This document shows positions 1-7,615 of a stretch of DNA of 64,000 nucleotides, piece by piece. The number at the start of each line of letters is the position of its first letter. Positions within the stretch are counted from its first letter, which is position 1. Source of the stretch: Anaerolineae bacterium (GTDB lineage: Bacteria > Chloroflexota > Anaerolineae > Promineifilales > Promineifilaceae). Location: assembly GCA_020848035.1 (NCBI GenBank), contig JADLAX010000014.1, positions 1-64,000 on the forward strand. Direction: 5' to 3'. Both the position numbers and the translations under genes were made by a program. Below the pieces are notes generated by a model. It searched no databases. It was given only the letters and a program-made list of their open reading frames with translations, and had not been told where the DNA came from.

Positions 1-80
1 ACCCTCACCCCAGCCCTCTCCCTCAAGGGAGAGGGAGCCAGTTCCCTCCCCCTGGTAGGGGGAGGGCTAGGGTGGGGGTC
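1..80. repeat. Pyrimidine/purine inverted repeat (CCCTCACCC family)
   Basis: The stretch runs from CCCTCACCCC through CCCTCTCCCTC to GGAGGGCTAGGGTGGGGGT and can fold on itself. A close relative lies at 47096-47153. It sits directly downstream of the minus-strand acyl-CoA dehydrogenase and may act as its terminator, but it has no clear T-tract. Confidence 0.7.
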
Positions 81-84
81 TTTT

Positions 85-1281
85 TTACATAAACGCCTGA
101 ATACCAGTTTGGGCACGGCCGAGGATGAGGGCGTGGATGTCGTGGGTGCCTTCGTAGGTGTTGACGGCTTCCAGGTTCATCACGTGGCGGATGACGTGGA
201 ACTCATCGGAGATGCCGTTGCCGCCGTGCATGTCGCGGGCCACGCGGGCGATGTCCAGCGCCTTGCCGCAGGAGTTGCGCTTGACGATAGAGACCATTTC
301 GGGCGTCGCTTTGCCCTCGTCCAGCAGCCGCCCCACACGGAGCGACCCCTGCAAACCGAGGCTGATTTCGGTCATCATGTTGGCCAGTTTGAGCTGGATG
401 AGCTGATTGGCGGCTAACGGCCGTCCAAACTGCGTCCGGTCCAGGGTATATTGGCGAGCGGCGTGCCAGCAAAATTCGGCCGCGCCGAGTGCGCCCCAAC
501 TGATGCCGTAGCGGGCTTTATTCAGGCAGCCAAACGGCCCCTTCAGCCCCTGCACGTTGGGCAGCAAATTCTCATCAGGCACGGGCACCTCGTCCATCAC
601 AATTTCGCCGGTGATACTGGCGCGGAGGCTGAACTTGCCTTCGGTTTTGGGCGCAGAGAGGCCGGGCATGCCTTTTTCCAGGATGAAGCCACGAATGGTG
701 CCGTCTTCGGTGGCATCGTGGCCGTATGTTTTGGCCCAAACCACAAACACATCGGCGATGGGGGAGTTGGTGATCCACATTTTGCTGCCGTGGAGAGTCC
801 AGCCGTCGCTTGTTTTCGTGGCGCGGGTTTCCATGCTGCCGGGGTCGCTGCCATGGTTGGGCTCGGTGAGACCAAAGCAGCCGACGAGTTCGCCGCTGGC
901 CAGCTTGGGCAGGTACTTTTGCCGCTGCGCTTCGGTGCCGTAGGCGTAGATGGGGTACATCACCAGGGAGCTTTGCACGCTCATGGTGCTGCGGTAGCCG
1001 CTGTCCACACGCTCCACTTCGCGGGCGATGAGGCCGTAGCAGACGTGGTTCAGGCCCGCCGCGCCGTACTCTTCGGGGATGGTGACGCCGAGCAGGCCCA
1101 TTTCGCCCATTTCGTAAAAGATGTCGCGGTCGAACGTTTCGTGCCGGTTGGCCTCTAAAATGCGGGGCATGAGCTTGCCCTGGCAGTAGTCGTGGGTCGA
1201 GTCGCGGATCATGCGCTCTTCGTCGCTGAGCTGGTCGTTGAGCAGAAAGGGATCGGCCCATTTGAAGGTTGGTTTGGTCAT
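85..1281 (-). CDS. gcdH: Glutaryl-CoA dehydrogenase (acyl-CoA dehydrogenase family)
   Basis: This FAD enzyme oxidises and decarboxylates glutaryl-CoA to crotonyl-CoA in lysine/tryptophan or aromatic catabolism. The 398-residue length is normal for the family. The block [17 protein letters not shown] followed by [14 protein letters not shown] is the substrate/FAD region of glutaryl-CoA dehydrogenases. The C-terminal [17 protein letters not shown] carries the catalytic-base glutamate and closely follows the mitochondrial GCDH pattern. The ATG at 1281 is preceded by GAGG at a 5-base spacing. The gene appears monocistronic: repeat DNA lies at its 3' end and about 300 bp without genes lies upstream. 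An enoyl-CoA hydratase that could take crotonyl-CoA is at 46262-47035, far away. A different short-chain acyl-CoA substrate is possible but less likely. Confidence 0.93.
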   Translation of the reverse strand: MTKPTFKWADPFLLNDQLSDEERMIRDSTHDYCQGKLMPRILEANRHETFDRDIFYEMGEMGLLGVTIPEEYGAAGLNHVCYGLIAREVERVDSGYRSTMSVQSSLVMYPIYAYGTEAQRQKYLPKLASGELVGCFGLTEPNHGSDPGSMETRATKTSDGWTLHGSKMWITNSPIADVFVVWAKTYGHDATEDGTIRGFILEKGMPGLSAPKTEGKFSLRASITGEIVMDEVPVPDENLLPNVQGLKGPFGCLNKARYGISWGALGAAEFCWHAARQYTLDRTQFGRPLAANQLIQLKLANMMTEISLGLQGSLRVGRLLDEGKATPEMVSIVKRNSCGKALDIARVARDMHGGNGISDEFHVIRHVMNLEAVNTYEGTHDIHALILGRAQTGIQAFM

Positions 1282-1391
1282 AGTTGCCTCTTGCGTAAGT
1301 TAAAATTGGTGACCCTGAGAACTTCCCGCAAAGAATGCCTCATGCAAAGTTTTTTGGGACAACATCTATCAATGTACTTTCATCATTCATA

Positions 1392-1452
1392 ATCAAAGAT
1401 TTCGCAGATTTACCAGATTTTTTTAATCTTTTTAATCTGCGAAATCTTTGAT
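1392..1452. repeat. Inverted repeat, CAGATTTCGCAGATT family
   Basis: Arms ATCAAAGATTTCGCAGATT (1392-1410) and AATCTGCGAAATCTTTGAT (1434-1452) are 19-bp perfect complements around a T-rich loop. Relatives lie at 21336-21398, 39370-39494 and 56142-56200. The rest of 1282-1578 holds nothing I recognise. Confidence 0.9.
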
Positions 1453-1578
1453 AAGAGCCTTTGCCAAGCACACTATTTGTCGAAGAGCCAGTTTGGGCGT
1501 TCTTGGCGCGCTTTGCGGTTCGTTTTTAAGGGACTATCTTTTTAAATGGTATCTGGGTTTGGGGGAGCTGACCAAAAT

Positions 1579-2499
1579 TCAGTGGGCCAACCGGGCAAAC
1601 GCCTGGTCGATGAAAATGCCCAGGTTGTGGCGGATGGTGGTGGGGGTAATGTCGGTACGGCCGTATTCCCCAAAATACGCCGCATATCCCGCCAGATCGC
1701 TCCCCACCAGCCGAATCTGGCGCAGCGCGGCGCACAAATCCCGGTAAGGCAGCTGCTCGTCGTTCAGCGGCTGCTGCTGGCGGTAGTGACCGGTAAAAAG
1801 TTCCACCGCGGCCGGGCCAAAAATCCAGGCAATTTCCGAGCGGCTTTGCGCCAGGTCGGTGAGCGGATCGCCCAGGCAAGCGTCTTCCCAGTCGATAACG
1901 GCCGTTAATTCCCCATCCCGCCACAAGCAGTTCCCCGGCCAAAAATCGCCATGCAGCAGCGCTGGCTTGTTGGTCGATGGCGGCAGTTTGGACGCGGCCA
2001 GCGTCTGGCGGATGGCCTGTTCTTGGGGAAAGTTGGGGGTGGGTAACGGCCGTTCCCGCCCCATCTCCGAGCAAGTTGCACCCACTTGCGGCAAAAATGA
2101 CAAGTCGTGTTGGGAAACATCAAGCTGATGAATCCGCGCCAGTTGCGTGGCCATTTGCCGCAAGTGGCAGCTTAGATCGTGGGGGGTGAAGCTCATTTCC
2201 CCTGGCAAATAGTCGAGCACCAGCGAACCAGCGGAACGATCCAGTCCGTACGGCGCGGCCGTTTTCACACCCTGGCCGTGGAGCATGTGCAGCAGGTGAT
2301 ACTCTTTTTCAGCAACGGCCGTTTGCCCATGCGTGCGCACGATGACGGTTTGCGAACGGCCGTCGGGCCACCCCACTTCCACCGCCTGCATCGTGGCCGA
2401 AATGCCGCCAGACAGCGACCAGATGCGCCGCACGATGCTGCCCGGCAAGGCCTGCTGCACCAGTCGGGCCACAGTCAGCTCATCCGGCGAGTGGTTCAT
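1579..2499 (-). CDS. Aminoglycoside-phosphotransferase-fold small-molecule kinase
   Basis: The protein is predicted to transfer phosphate from ATP to a small metabolite with the protein-kinase-like APH/choline kinase fold. The catalytic loop LLHGDFWPGNCLW (the HGDxxxxN Brenner motif) and the metal-binding VIDWEDACLGDPLTDLA are intact. I start it at the ATG at 2499 (306 residues), which overlaps the upstream stop as ATGA. A longer reading from 2556 would run 57 bases into the upstream gene. The overlap with the 2496-3077 gene implies translational coupling and perhaps a shared job. The substrate is not predictable. Nothing links it to antibiotic resistance specifically, since this fold also includes homoserine, choline and fructosamine kinases. 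Confidence 0.85.
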   Translation of the reverse strand: MNHSPDELTVARLVQQALPGSIVRRIWSLSGGISATMQAVEVGWPDGRSQTVIVRTHGQTAVAEKEYHLLHMLHGQGVKTAAPYGLDRSAGSLVLDYLPGEMSFTPHDLSCHLRQMATQLARIHQLDVSQHDLSFLPQVGATCSEMGRERPLPTPNFPQEQAIRQTLAASKLPPSTNKPALLHGDFWPGNCLWRDGELTAVIDWEDACLGDPLTDLAQSRSEIAWIFGPAAVELFTGHYRQQQPLNDEQLPYRDLCAALRQIRLVGSDLAGYAAYFGEYGRTDITPTTIRHNLGIFIDQAFARLAH

Positions 2500-3077
2500 G
2501 CCCGGGGACGGCCGTACAAAAACCAATATGCCGCCTTGGGATACGCTGGCTGCCACGCCTCAGGCCAGACAAATTCGCCGCCAGACAGGCGGGCACGCAG
2601 CCCCTGGTCCAGCGACGTGGCCGCCCTGGCCAACTTGGGATCGAGGGTGTACGGCCGTTGCTGCAACTGATCGAGCAAGGCGGCGATGATGGCCCGCACT
2701 TCCACCTGGGCCGGGTAGCTAACTACCTCACCCGCATTTTTGTCGGCCAAATCGCGCAGGTATTCGCCCCACTGCCGGACGCGGGCTTCCAGTTCGGTGT
2801 GGGCGCGCTTTTCGGTGCGGACGACCCATTCGGATACGGCCGTGTTAAACGTCTGCACCGCCTCATCCAGCTGCGCCTGCTGCTCGCTGGTGAGCAGGTG
2901 GCGCAGTGCCGTCAGGCGGTGCTGACGCAGCCAGTAGCCGCCCAGCGTCAGCTGGGGCATGTCGCTGTAGCCCATCGGCCAGAACAGGCTCTCGCTGCGC
3001 AAATAGTCGTCCATTTGTCCGGCCATCGCCTGCAAAATCTCTAAATCATGGGCTAACTTTTCTTCACTGCTTGCCAT
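2496..3077 (-). CDS. Unknown protein, translationally coupled to the phosphotransferase
   Basis: I do not recognise a family. The product is 193 residues, soluble and mostly helical (for example QQAQLDEAVQTFNTAVSEWV), with a C-terminal aromatic stretch WPEAWQPAYPKAAYWFLYG. The ATG at 3077 is chosen because AAGGAG lies 7 bases upstream; the longer frame from 3122 has no such site. The stop codon overlaps the phosphotransferase start by ATGA, so the two are almost certainly made together. It may be a partner or regulator of that kinase, which is inference from coupling only. Confidence 0.75.
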   Translation of the reverse strand: MASSEEKLAHDLEILQAMAGQMDDYLRSESLFWPMGYSDMPQLTLGGYWLRQHRLTALRHLLTSEQQAQLDEAVQTFNTAVSEWVVRTEKRAHTELEARVRQWGEYLRDLADKNAGEVVSYPAQVEVRAIIAALLDQLQQRPYTLDPKLARAATSLDQGLRARLSGGEFVWPEAWQPAYPKAAYWFLYGRPRA

Positions 3078-3139
3078 GTGGTGGCTCCTTTGGCAGCAAA
3101 CGCTTTTGCTATCTTCTGCCAATTCTCCTTACGATCAGG

Positions 3140-3331
3140 CAATTCGAAATATAGCGTAGGGACGGCGCGGTATGGCTTGGGGCAACCAGGAAACCTTGTC
3201 TCCGCGCCGTCTCGCCCTGCCTGGCGTTAACGGCCGTTTTGGGCGAGACAGGCGTGAGGCGAGGCCCTCGTCAGGCCATGATCTTGGCCCGTCTGCCCGC
3301 CCCTACCTGAAATTGTGCGTATTTCGAATTG
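3140..3331. repeat. MITE-like element with 12-bp terminal inverted repeats
   Basis: The element is bounded by CAATTCGAAATA (3140-3151) and its exact complement TATTTCGAATTG (3320-3331), with inner GTAGGGACGG and CGCCCCTAC ends. It encodes no credible protein. The core, including CTCCGCGCCGTCTCGCCCTG and an ACGGCCGT site, recurs in inverse orientation around 41850-42018. It fills most of the 374-bp gap between the genes at 3077 and 3452. Confidence 0.75.
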
Positions 3332-3451
3332 CTGCCTTGCGGTTTCGCAATATATGCACCGACGAAGGCTACGGTATAATAGGCCACTCAGACTAATCAA
3401 GCAATGTGGGCAGGCAACAGGCGCTGCCCACCAGGGAATGAGGCAGACCCT

Positions 3452-3751
3452 ATGGCCGCAATAAGACGCGCCGCTATCCTAAAACTGGCTTCGGCCGCTT
3501 ATGAAATGAAGCTGGACGTGATGAATGGGGCGCTCCGGCAGACGGAAGACGGCCGTTGGCATGTCGGCGGCCATGATCTCACCAGCTTTTTAGAACGGCA
3601 CCAGGGCGAAGATCTGGTCATCGTCCTGGGTTTGTTAGACGATGATCGGCCAGTCGAAACCCGCACCTGCCGCACCTGTGGCCGCGACTATACCGAGATG
3701 GAATGCCCCCACTGCCGGGCCAACCGCATTCGCCTGCGCGGCCATGCTTGA
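3452..3751 (+). CDS. Small zinc-ribbon protein of unknown role
   Basis: The 99-residue protein has a helical N-terminal half and a C-terminal four-cysteine ribbon, TCRTCGRDYTEMECPHCRA (two CxxC knuckles), ending in a basic tail. This suggests structural zinc and possible nucleic-acid or protein binding. The ATG at 3452 follows a GAGG at 8 bases; an in-frame ATG at 3404 would add 16 unremarkable residues. The next gene, also ending in a zinc ribbon, starts 24 bases downstream, so the pair may be one transcript. Confidence 0.7.
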   Translation: MAAIRRAAILKLASAAYEMKLDVMNGALRQTEDGRWHVGGHDLTSFLERHQGEDLVIVLGLLDDDRPVETRTCRTCGRDYTEMECPHCRANRIRLRGHA

Positions 3752-3775
3752 GACACAAAAGGATTTTTGACGCCA

Positions 3776-4696
3776 ATGAAACGAACGATTTTTTACCTGC
3801 TCTTGCTTTTCATCTTACCTGCTTCGCTGGTCCAGGCACAAACGGCCGTTACGCTTGAATCACTCAACGTTGAGCTGTGGCCGGACTATGACCGGGAAGC
3901 GGTGCTGGTACTGCTCACCGGCACCCTGCCCGCAGGCACGGTGCTGCCTGTCACCATCACCGTGCCGCTGCCCACCGGGGCCGATTTTAACGTCGCCGCC
4001 ACCATCGACGACACTAACACGATGAGCGACCAGGGCGTTAACCCGACGGTTGGCCCCAACGCCGTCACGTTTGCCCTCACCGAGCAGCGCTTTCGCGTTG
4101 AGTATTACCAGCCGTATACGGCCGTTGACAACCAGCACAGCTTCACCTTCACCTGGCAGTCCAACATGCCGGTTGACGCCCTCACCGTCACCATCCAGCA
4201 GCCCATTGCCGCCACCAATTTGTCCATTGTGCCCACCCCTTCCACGTCCAGCCCCGGCCAGGACAGCCTGACCTACCACGTGCTGGCCACCCAGCCGGTA
4301 CCTGCGGGCGAACCGTACAACGTGCAGATTGGCTACACCATGAGCTCTCCGCCGCAGCTCACCAAAAGCTTCCTGGAGAGCGGCGACAGCGATCTGCCTC
4401 TTCTGGACGTAGAGCCGGTAGCCGACGCGGGTTTTGATTGGCAGCTGCTTTTGCTGGTGCTGGGCGGCCTAATTTTAGCCGCCACCGGCGTCTGGTACTT
4501 TACCAATCTGCGTGCGGCCAAAGCCCGCCCCAGCAAACCGCGCCCCCAACGAACCGGCAAACGGCCGTCTCCCCCCACAACCAAAGCCAGCGCTACCCCC
4601 CAAAGCAAGGGCAACTTTTGTCATCAATGTGGCCAGCCGTTGAGCCTAGAAGACAAGTTTTGCCGCAGCTGCGGTACGCCGGTCAAAAGCAGGTAA
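3776..4696 (+). CDS. Exported, membrane-anchored protein with C-terminal zinc ribbon
   Basis: A signal peptide (about residues 1-22, ending LVQAQ) leads to an extracellular beta-rich domain of about 200 residues. One membrane span follows (LLLLVLGGLILAATGVWYF), then a basic, proline-rich linker (SKPRPQRTGKRPS) and a cytoplasmic double-CxxC zinc ribbon, FCHQCGQPLSLEDKFCRSCG. This is a type I topology that could pass information or anchor cell-surface material. No ligand can be named. A TTG at 3767, only three codons earlier and nearer to AAGGA, is an alternative start. A terminator hairpin follows. Confidence 0.75.
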   Translation: MKRTIFYLLLLFILPASLVQAQTAVTLESLNVELWPDYDREAVLVLLTGTLPAGTVLPVTITVPLPTGADFNVAATIDDTNTMSDQGVNPTVGPNAVTFALTEQRFRVEYYQPYTAVDNQHSFTFTWQSNMPVDALTVTIQQPIAATNLSIVPTPSTSSPGQDSLTYHVLATQPVPAGEPYNVQIGYTMSSPPQLTKSFLESGDSDLPLLDVEPVADAGFDWQLLLLVLGGLILAATGVWYFTNLRAAKARPSKPRPQRTGKRPSPPTTKASATPQSKGNFCHQCGQPLSLEDKFCRSCGTPVKSR

Positions 4697-4704
4697 TCTC
4701 CCCC

Positions 4705-4735
4705 AAAGCCCTGACAAAAGTTAGGGCTTTTTCCT
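4705..4735 (+). terminator. Rho-independent terminator
   Basis: AAAGCCCT (4705-4712) and AGGGCTTT (4723-4730) form an 8-bp stem with a 10-base loop, followed by TTTTTCC. It lies just after the stop of the zinc-ribbon membrane protein. Confidence 0.85.
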
Positions 4736-4904
4736 CTCTTTTTGCCACCCACAAATCAAACTTCTGCTGGCTGTAAAGACGGCCGTTGCCGCCTATCCTT
4801 CTCGCTGTAACCAACCCAAACAAACAGACCATTCACACGTCTCAGCACCGTTTTCGACTGTTCGTCTCCGAAAAGGCGGCAGATTACCGACCACCGAATC
4901 TACT

Positions 4905-5264
4905 ATGGAACTTCGCACCAGACATTACTACGACGTGGCTATTTTTTCGCTCGACGGCCGTTTGGACGCCGCAGCCACACCAACCTTCCTGGATTGTGTT
5001 CGGGAGCAAATCGAGCTGGGACACGGCCGTCTGGTCATCGACCTGAAAAAAGTGGACTTTATAAGCAGCGCCGGAGTAAAAATGCTCATCCAGGCGACCC
5101 AGCTCTCGCGGCAGCAGGGCGGTGATCTGCGGCTGGCCAACGCCCGCGGCCGCGTGAAACGTGTGCTCAATCTGGCGGGGGTCAGCAGCATTATCAAGAT
5201 GTTCCCCAACGTGATTGGCGCCACGGCCAGCTACTTTCCTGGCCCCTTTGCCGAGATGCCGTAA
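4905..5264 (+). CDS. STAS-domain anti-sigma factor antagonist
   Basis: The 119-residue protein is a single STAS domain of the SpoIIAA/RsbV type. It would bind an anti-sigma kinase and free a sigma factor when dephosphorylated. The phosphorylation-site region DFISSAGVKMLIQA carries the conserved serine before AGV. The start VAIFSLDGRLDAAATPTFLD matches the first strand and helix of the fold. No SpoIIAB-like kinase or PP2C phosphatase is nearby, so its partner is elsewhere. The ATG at 4905 has only a weak ribosome site. Confidence 0.88.
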   Translation: MELRTRHYYDVAIFSLDGRLDAAATPTFLDCVREQIELGHGRLVIDLKKVDFISSAGVKMLIQATQLSRQQGGDLRLANARGRVKRVLNLAGVSSIIKMFPNVIGATASYFPGPFAEMP

Positions 5265-5275
5265 ACCAAAGATTT

Positions 5276-5341
5276 AGCCGCGAACAACACAAATTTTTGC
5301 AAATTTCTGGTGTGGTTTGCGTTCATTCGCGAAATTTGCGA
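5276..5341. repeat. Imperfect inverted repeat
   Basis: The segments CCGCGAACAACAC and GTTCATTCGCGAAATTTGCG are partly complementary. It resembles the other dispersed intergenic hairpins but has no second copy that I see in this window. Confidence 0.4.
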
Positions 5342-5465
5342 CCTTCGCTTTCTGGCAGTTATAGACGCCACCACCAGCCTGGCCGGGCCGGGTTTCTTAT
5401 CATTGGGGACCATCTGCGCTATCATCGTCGCCAGTAAAGTTCCTCAATAACAATTGGAGGTCGCT

Positions 5466-6524
5466 ATGCGTCTGAAACCTGCGAATAAAGTTTTGCTGCT
5501 GTTTTTAGGAATGGTGGTGTTGGTGGGGGTGGCAACGGCCGTAGCCCTCACCACCTACCGCGCCACCGCCAACCCCGCCGGGAGCGACAGCCTCTACCTG
5601 CCGCTGGTCACCAAACCGGGCACACCGCCGCCCCAAATCGCCGGGTGCGACATCTTCCCCGGCGATCACATCTGGAACACCCCCATCGACGACCTGCCCG
5701 TGCATCCCAACTCCGCCAACTACATCAACACCATCGGTGCCAACCAGGGGCTGCATGCCGACTTTGGTTCCGGCGTCTGGCCACCCGGCTCCAACAGCCC
5801 CATCGGCATCCCCTACATCGACGTGCCCGGCAGCCAGCCCCTGGTGCCCGTCACCTTCATCTGGTGGCCAGATGAAAGCGATGACGGCCCCTACCCCATC
5901 CCCACCAACGCCCCCATCGAAGGTGGCCCCGATGGCGACGGCGACCGCCACGTCATCGTCCTGGATCGCGGCAGCTGCATGCTGTACGAAATGTACAGTG
6001 CCTTCCCGCAGAGCAACGGCAGTTGGGAAGCCGGCAATGGTGCCGTCTACGACCTCAATTCCTACGACCTACGCCCCGACGGCTGGACCTCGGCCGATGC
6101 CGCTGGTCTGCCCATCCTACCCGGGCTGGTGCGCTACGATGAGGTCGCCTCTGGCGAAATCCGCCACGCCATTCGCTTCACCGCCCCCGATACGCAAGCC
6201 AGTCACCTCTGGCCCGCTCGCCACGATGCCTCCAGCCTCACCGGGGCCAACTATCCGCCCATGGGCCTGCGCCTCCGCCTCCGCGCCGACTTTGATATCT
6301 CCACGTATCCACCGGAAATTCAGGTGATCCTGCAAGCGTTCAAAACCTACGGCCTCATCCTGGCCGACAACGGCTCCGCCTGGTACATCTCCGGCGTGCC
6401 GGATGCGCGCTGGGACAACGACATGCTGCACGAAATGGATGACATCACCGGGGCTGACTTTGAAGTGGTAGATGTTTCGTCGCTGATGATTAACCCCAAT
6501 TCGGGTCAGGCAGTCCAGCCGTAA
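5466..6524 (+). CDS. Secreted or membrane-anchored protein of unknown function
   Basis: The 352-residue product begins with a basic N-terminus and a hydrophobic helix (VLLLFLGMVVLVGVATAVAL), so it is exported and possibly stays anchored. The mature part starts at IAGCDIFPGDHIWNTPID and is rich in Trp, Asp, Gly and Pro, without internal membrane spans. It reads like a compact extracellular domain (blocks WWPDESDDGPYPIP and DRHVIVLDRGSCMLYEMY). I recognise it as a conserved type of secreted protein but cannot name the activity. The ATG at 5466 follows GGAGG at 5 bases and is preferred over the TTG at 5454. Confidence 0.75.
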   Translation: MRLKPANKVLLLFLGMVVLVGVATAVALTTYRATANPAGSDSLYLPLVTKPGTPPPQIAGCDIFPGDHIWNTPIDDLPVHPNSANYINTIGANQGLHADFGSGVWPPGSNSPIGIPYIDVPGSQPLVPVTFIWWPDESDDGPYPIPTNAPIEGGPDGDGDRHVIVLDRGSCMLYEMYSAFPQSNGSWEAGNGAVYDLNSYDLRPDGWTSADAAGLPILPGLVRYDEVASGEIRHAIRFTAPDTQASHLWPARHDASSLTGANYPPMGLRLRLRADFDISTYPPEIQVILQAFKTYGLILADNGSAWYISGVPDARWDNDMLHEMDDITGADFEVVDVSSLMINPNSGQAVQP

Positions 6525-6572
6525 CACCGATTCCGAATACCCTAAACGGCCGAACAACCGTCAGCAAGCAAC

Positions 6573-6610
6573 AAAAAAGGGCAGCGCCTCTCAAACAAGA
6601 AGCGCTGCCC
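6573..6610 (-). terminator. Terminator of the cytochrome bc operon
   Basis: GGGCAGCGC (6579-6587) and GCGCTGCCC (6602-6610) form a perfect 9-bp stem. Read on the minus strand it ends in TTTTTT (6573-6578), the signature of an intrinsic terminator. It lies between two convergent genes and may also stop plus-strand transcripts. Confidence 0.9.
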
Positions 6611-6641
6611 TCGGCTTAAGACTTTATTGCCTTACGGCGAA

Positions 6642-7505
6642 CTACTCACCAATCAGGTAAGCCAGAAGGTCAACCATGTCTTGGGGATTGTTGGACATGC
6701 GGAAAGCCAGGTCTTGAACCATGGCGCTCGGCGGGCCAATACAAGGACCAGTGGCACAGTCGGGAGCAATATAATCATTCGGGTGCAAAATGGAATTGTA
6801 CACATATTGCACTGCGGTCTGCCCTTCAACGCGGGTAGCGCCGACTTCCTCAATATCACCCAGCCAGGGACCAATTTGGTTGGAGCCAGCCTCTTCGACA
6901 TTGCCATGACAGCTGTTGCAGGCAAAGCTGGTATACACAGCCGCACCATTTTCAGGATCACCAGGGGCAGCCACAAAATCTTCTGTTTCCATTACAAAGA
7001 AATCGTCTACAGATTCGGGCCAGTTAAAGCTAATAGGCTCGGCGGCACACAGCTCTTCGTTGGCAAAATTCAAAACAAAGGCGGCCACATTTTTAACCTG
7101 ATCATCGCGCATGGGGCCACCATACCGTTCCGACCAGGCAATCATGGCTGTGCCCGAACGCCCCGCCGCAACAGTTCGTTCAATGAACTGCTGCTTGGTA
7201 CCTTCAAAGAGGGTTTGTTCTAAGCGGGCTGGGGTATCGCCACAAACCAGGAAGTAATTGTTTAAGGGCAAACCCTGACAGGCGATAGAATTTCCCAACG
7301 AATCGTAGCATTCCTGCGCCGTTCCATCGACACCGTGACAGGTGGCGCAGTTATCAAAAAACAACTTGGCCCCAGTTTCTACCGTACGCCCTTCACGAGC
7401 GGCCGTAAAGTGCTCTAGTCGTTCAGGCTCACGCAAGGCGGCATAGCCCAAGATAATCATGGTCAGCATAAATGCGATCGTTCCAATCACAACTTTTACT
7501 TGCAT
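6642..7505 (-). CDS. Membrane-anchored dihaem cytochrome c of the bc complex
   Basis: The 287-residue protein has an N-terminal membrane anchor (VVIGTIAFMLTMIILGYAAL) and two class-I cytochrome c domains, with CATCH at residues 53-57 and CNSCH at 196-200. Extra cysteines (CYDSLGNSIAC) could form a disulfide. It is the third gene after Rieske and cytochrome b and would take electrons from the Rieske centre to a terminal oxidase or mobile carrier on the outer face. The ATG at 7505 has GAGG 8 bases upstream, whereas the frame opens at 7565 in hairpin DNA. Axial methionines cannot be assigned securely. Confidence 0.9.
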   Translation of the reverse strand: MQVKVVIGTIAFMLTMIILGYAALREPERLEHFTAAREGRTVETGAKLFFDNCATCHGVDGTAQECYDSLGNSIACQGLPLNNYFLVCGDTPARLEQTLFEGTKQQFIERTVAAGRSGTAMIAWSERYGGPMRDDQVKNVAAFVLNFANEELCAAEPISFNWPESVDDFFVMETEDFVAAPGDPENGAAVYTSFACNSCHGNVEEAGSNQIGPWLGDIEEVGATRVEGQTAVQYVYNSILHPNDYIAPDCATGPCIGPPSAMVQDLAFRMSNNPQDMVDLLAYLIGE

Positions 7506-7566
7506 ATCTATATCCTCAAATTGCTCTTTCGAAGGCAGAGGCTTCTCTGCCAAATCACGTAACAAC

Positions 7567-7602
7567 GGCCTGTTTCTCTAACCGAAAGCCGAGAAACAGG
7601 CC
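7567..7602. other. Intra-operon hairpin between cytochrome b and cytochrome c
   Basis: GGCCTGTTTCTC (7567-7578) and GAGAAACAGGCC (7591-7602) form a perfect 12-bp stem with a 12-base loop. There is no T-run after it on the minus strand, so it is more likely an mRNA stability or processing element than a full terminator. Confidence 0.75.
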
Positions 7603-7615
7603 ATCTTTACCAGGC

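Noticed and set aside
1579-2499. Calling the phosphotransferase an aminoglycoside-resistance gene
   Set aside because: The fold motif is shared by many metabolic kinases; no aminoglycoside-specific feature or mobile context is seen.
3172-3396. 74-codon frame on the plus strand
   Set aside because: It is inside the MITE-like element and crosses its right terminal repeat.
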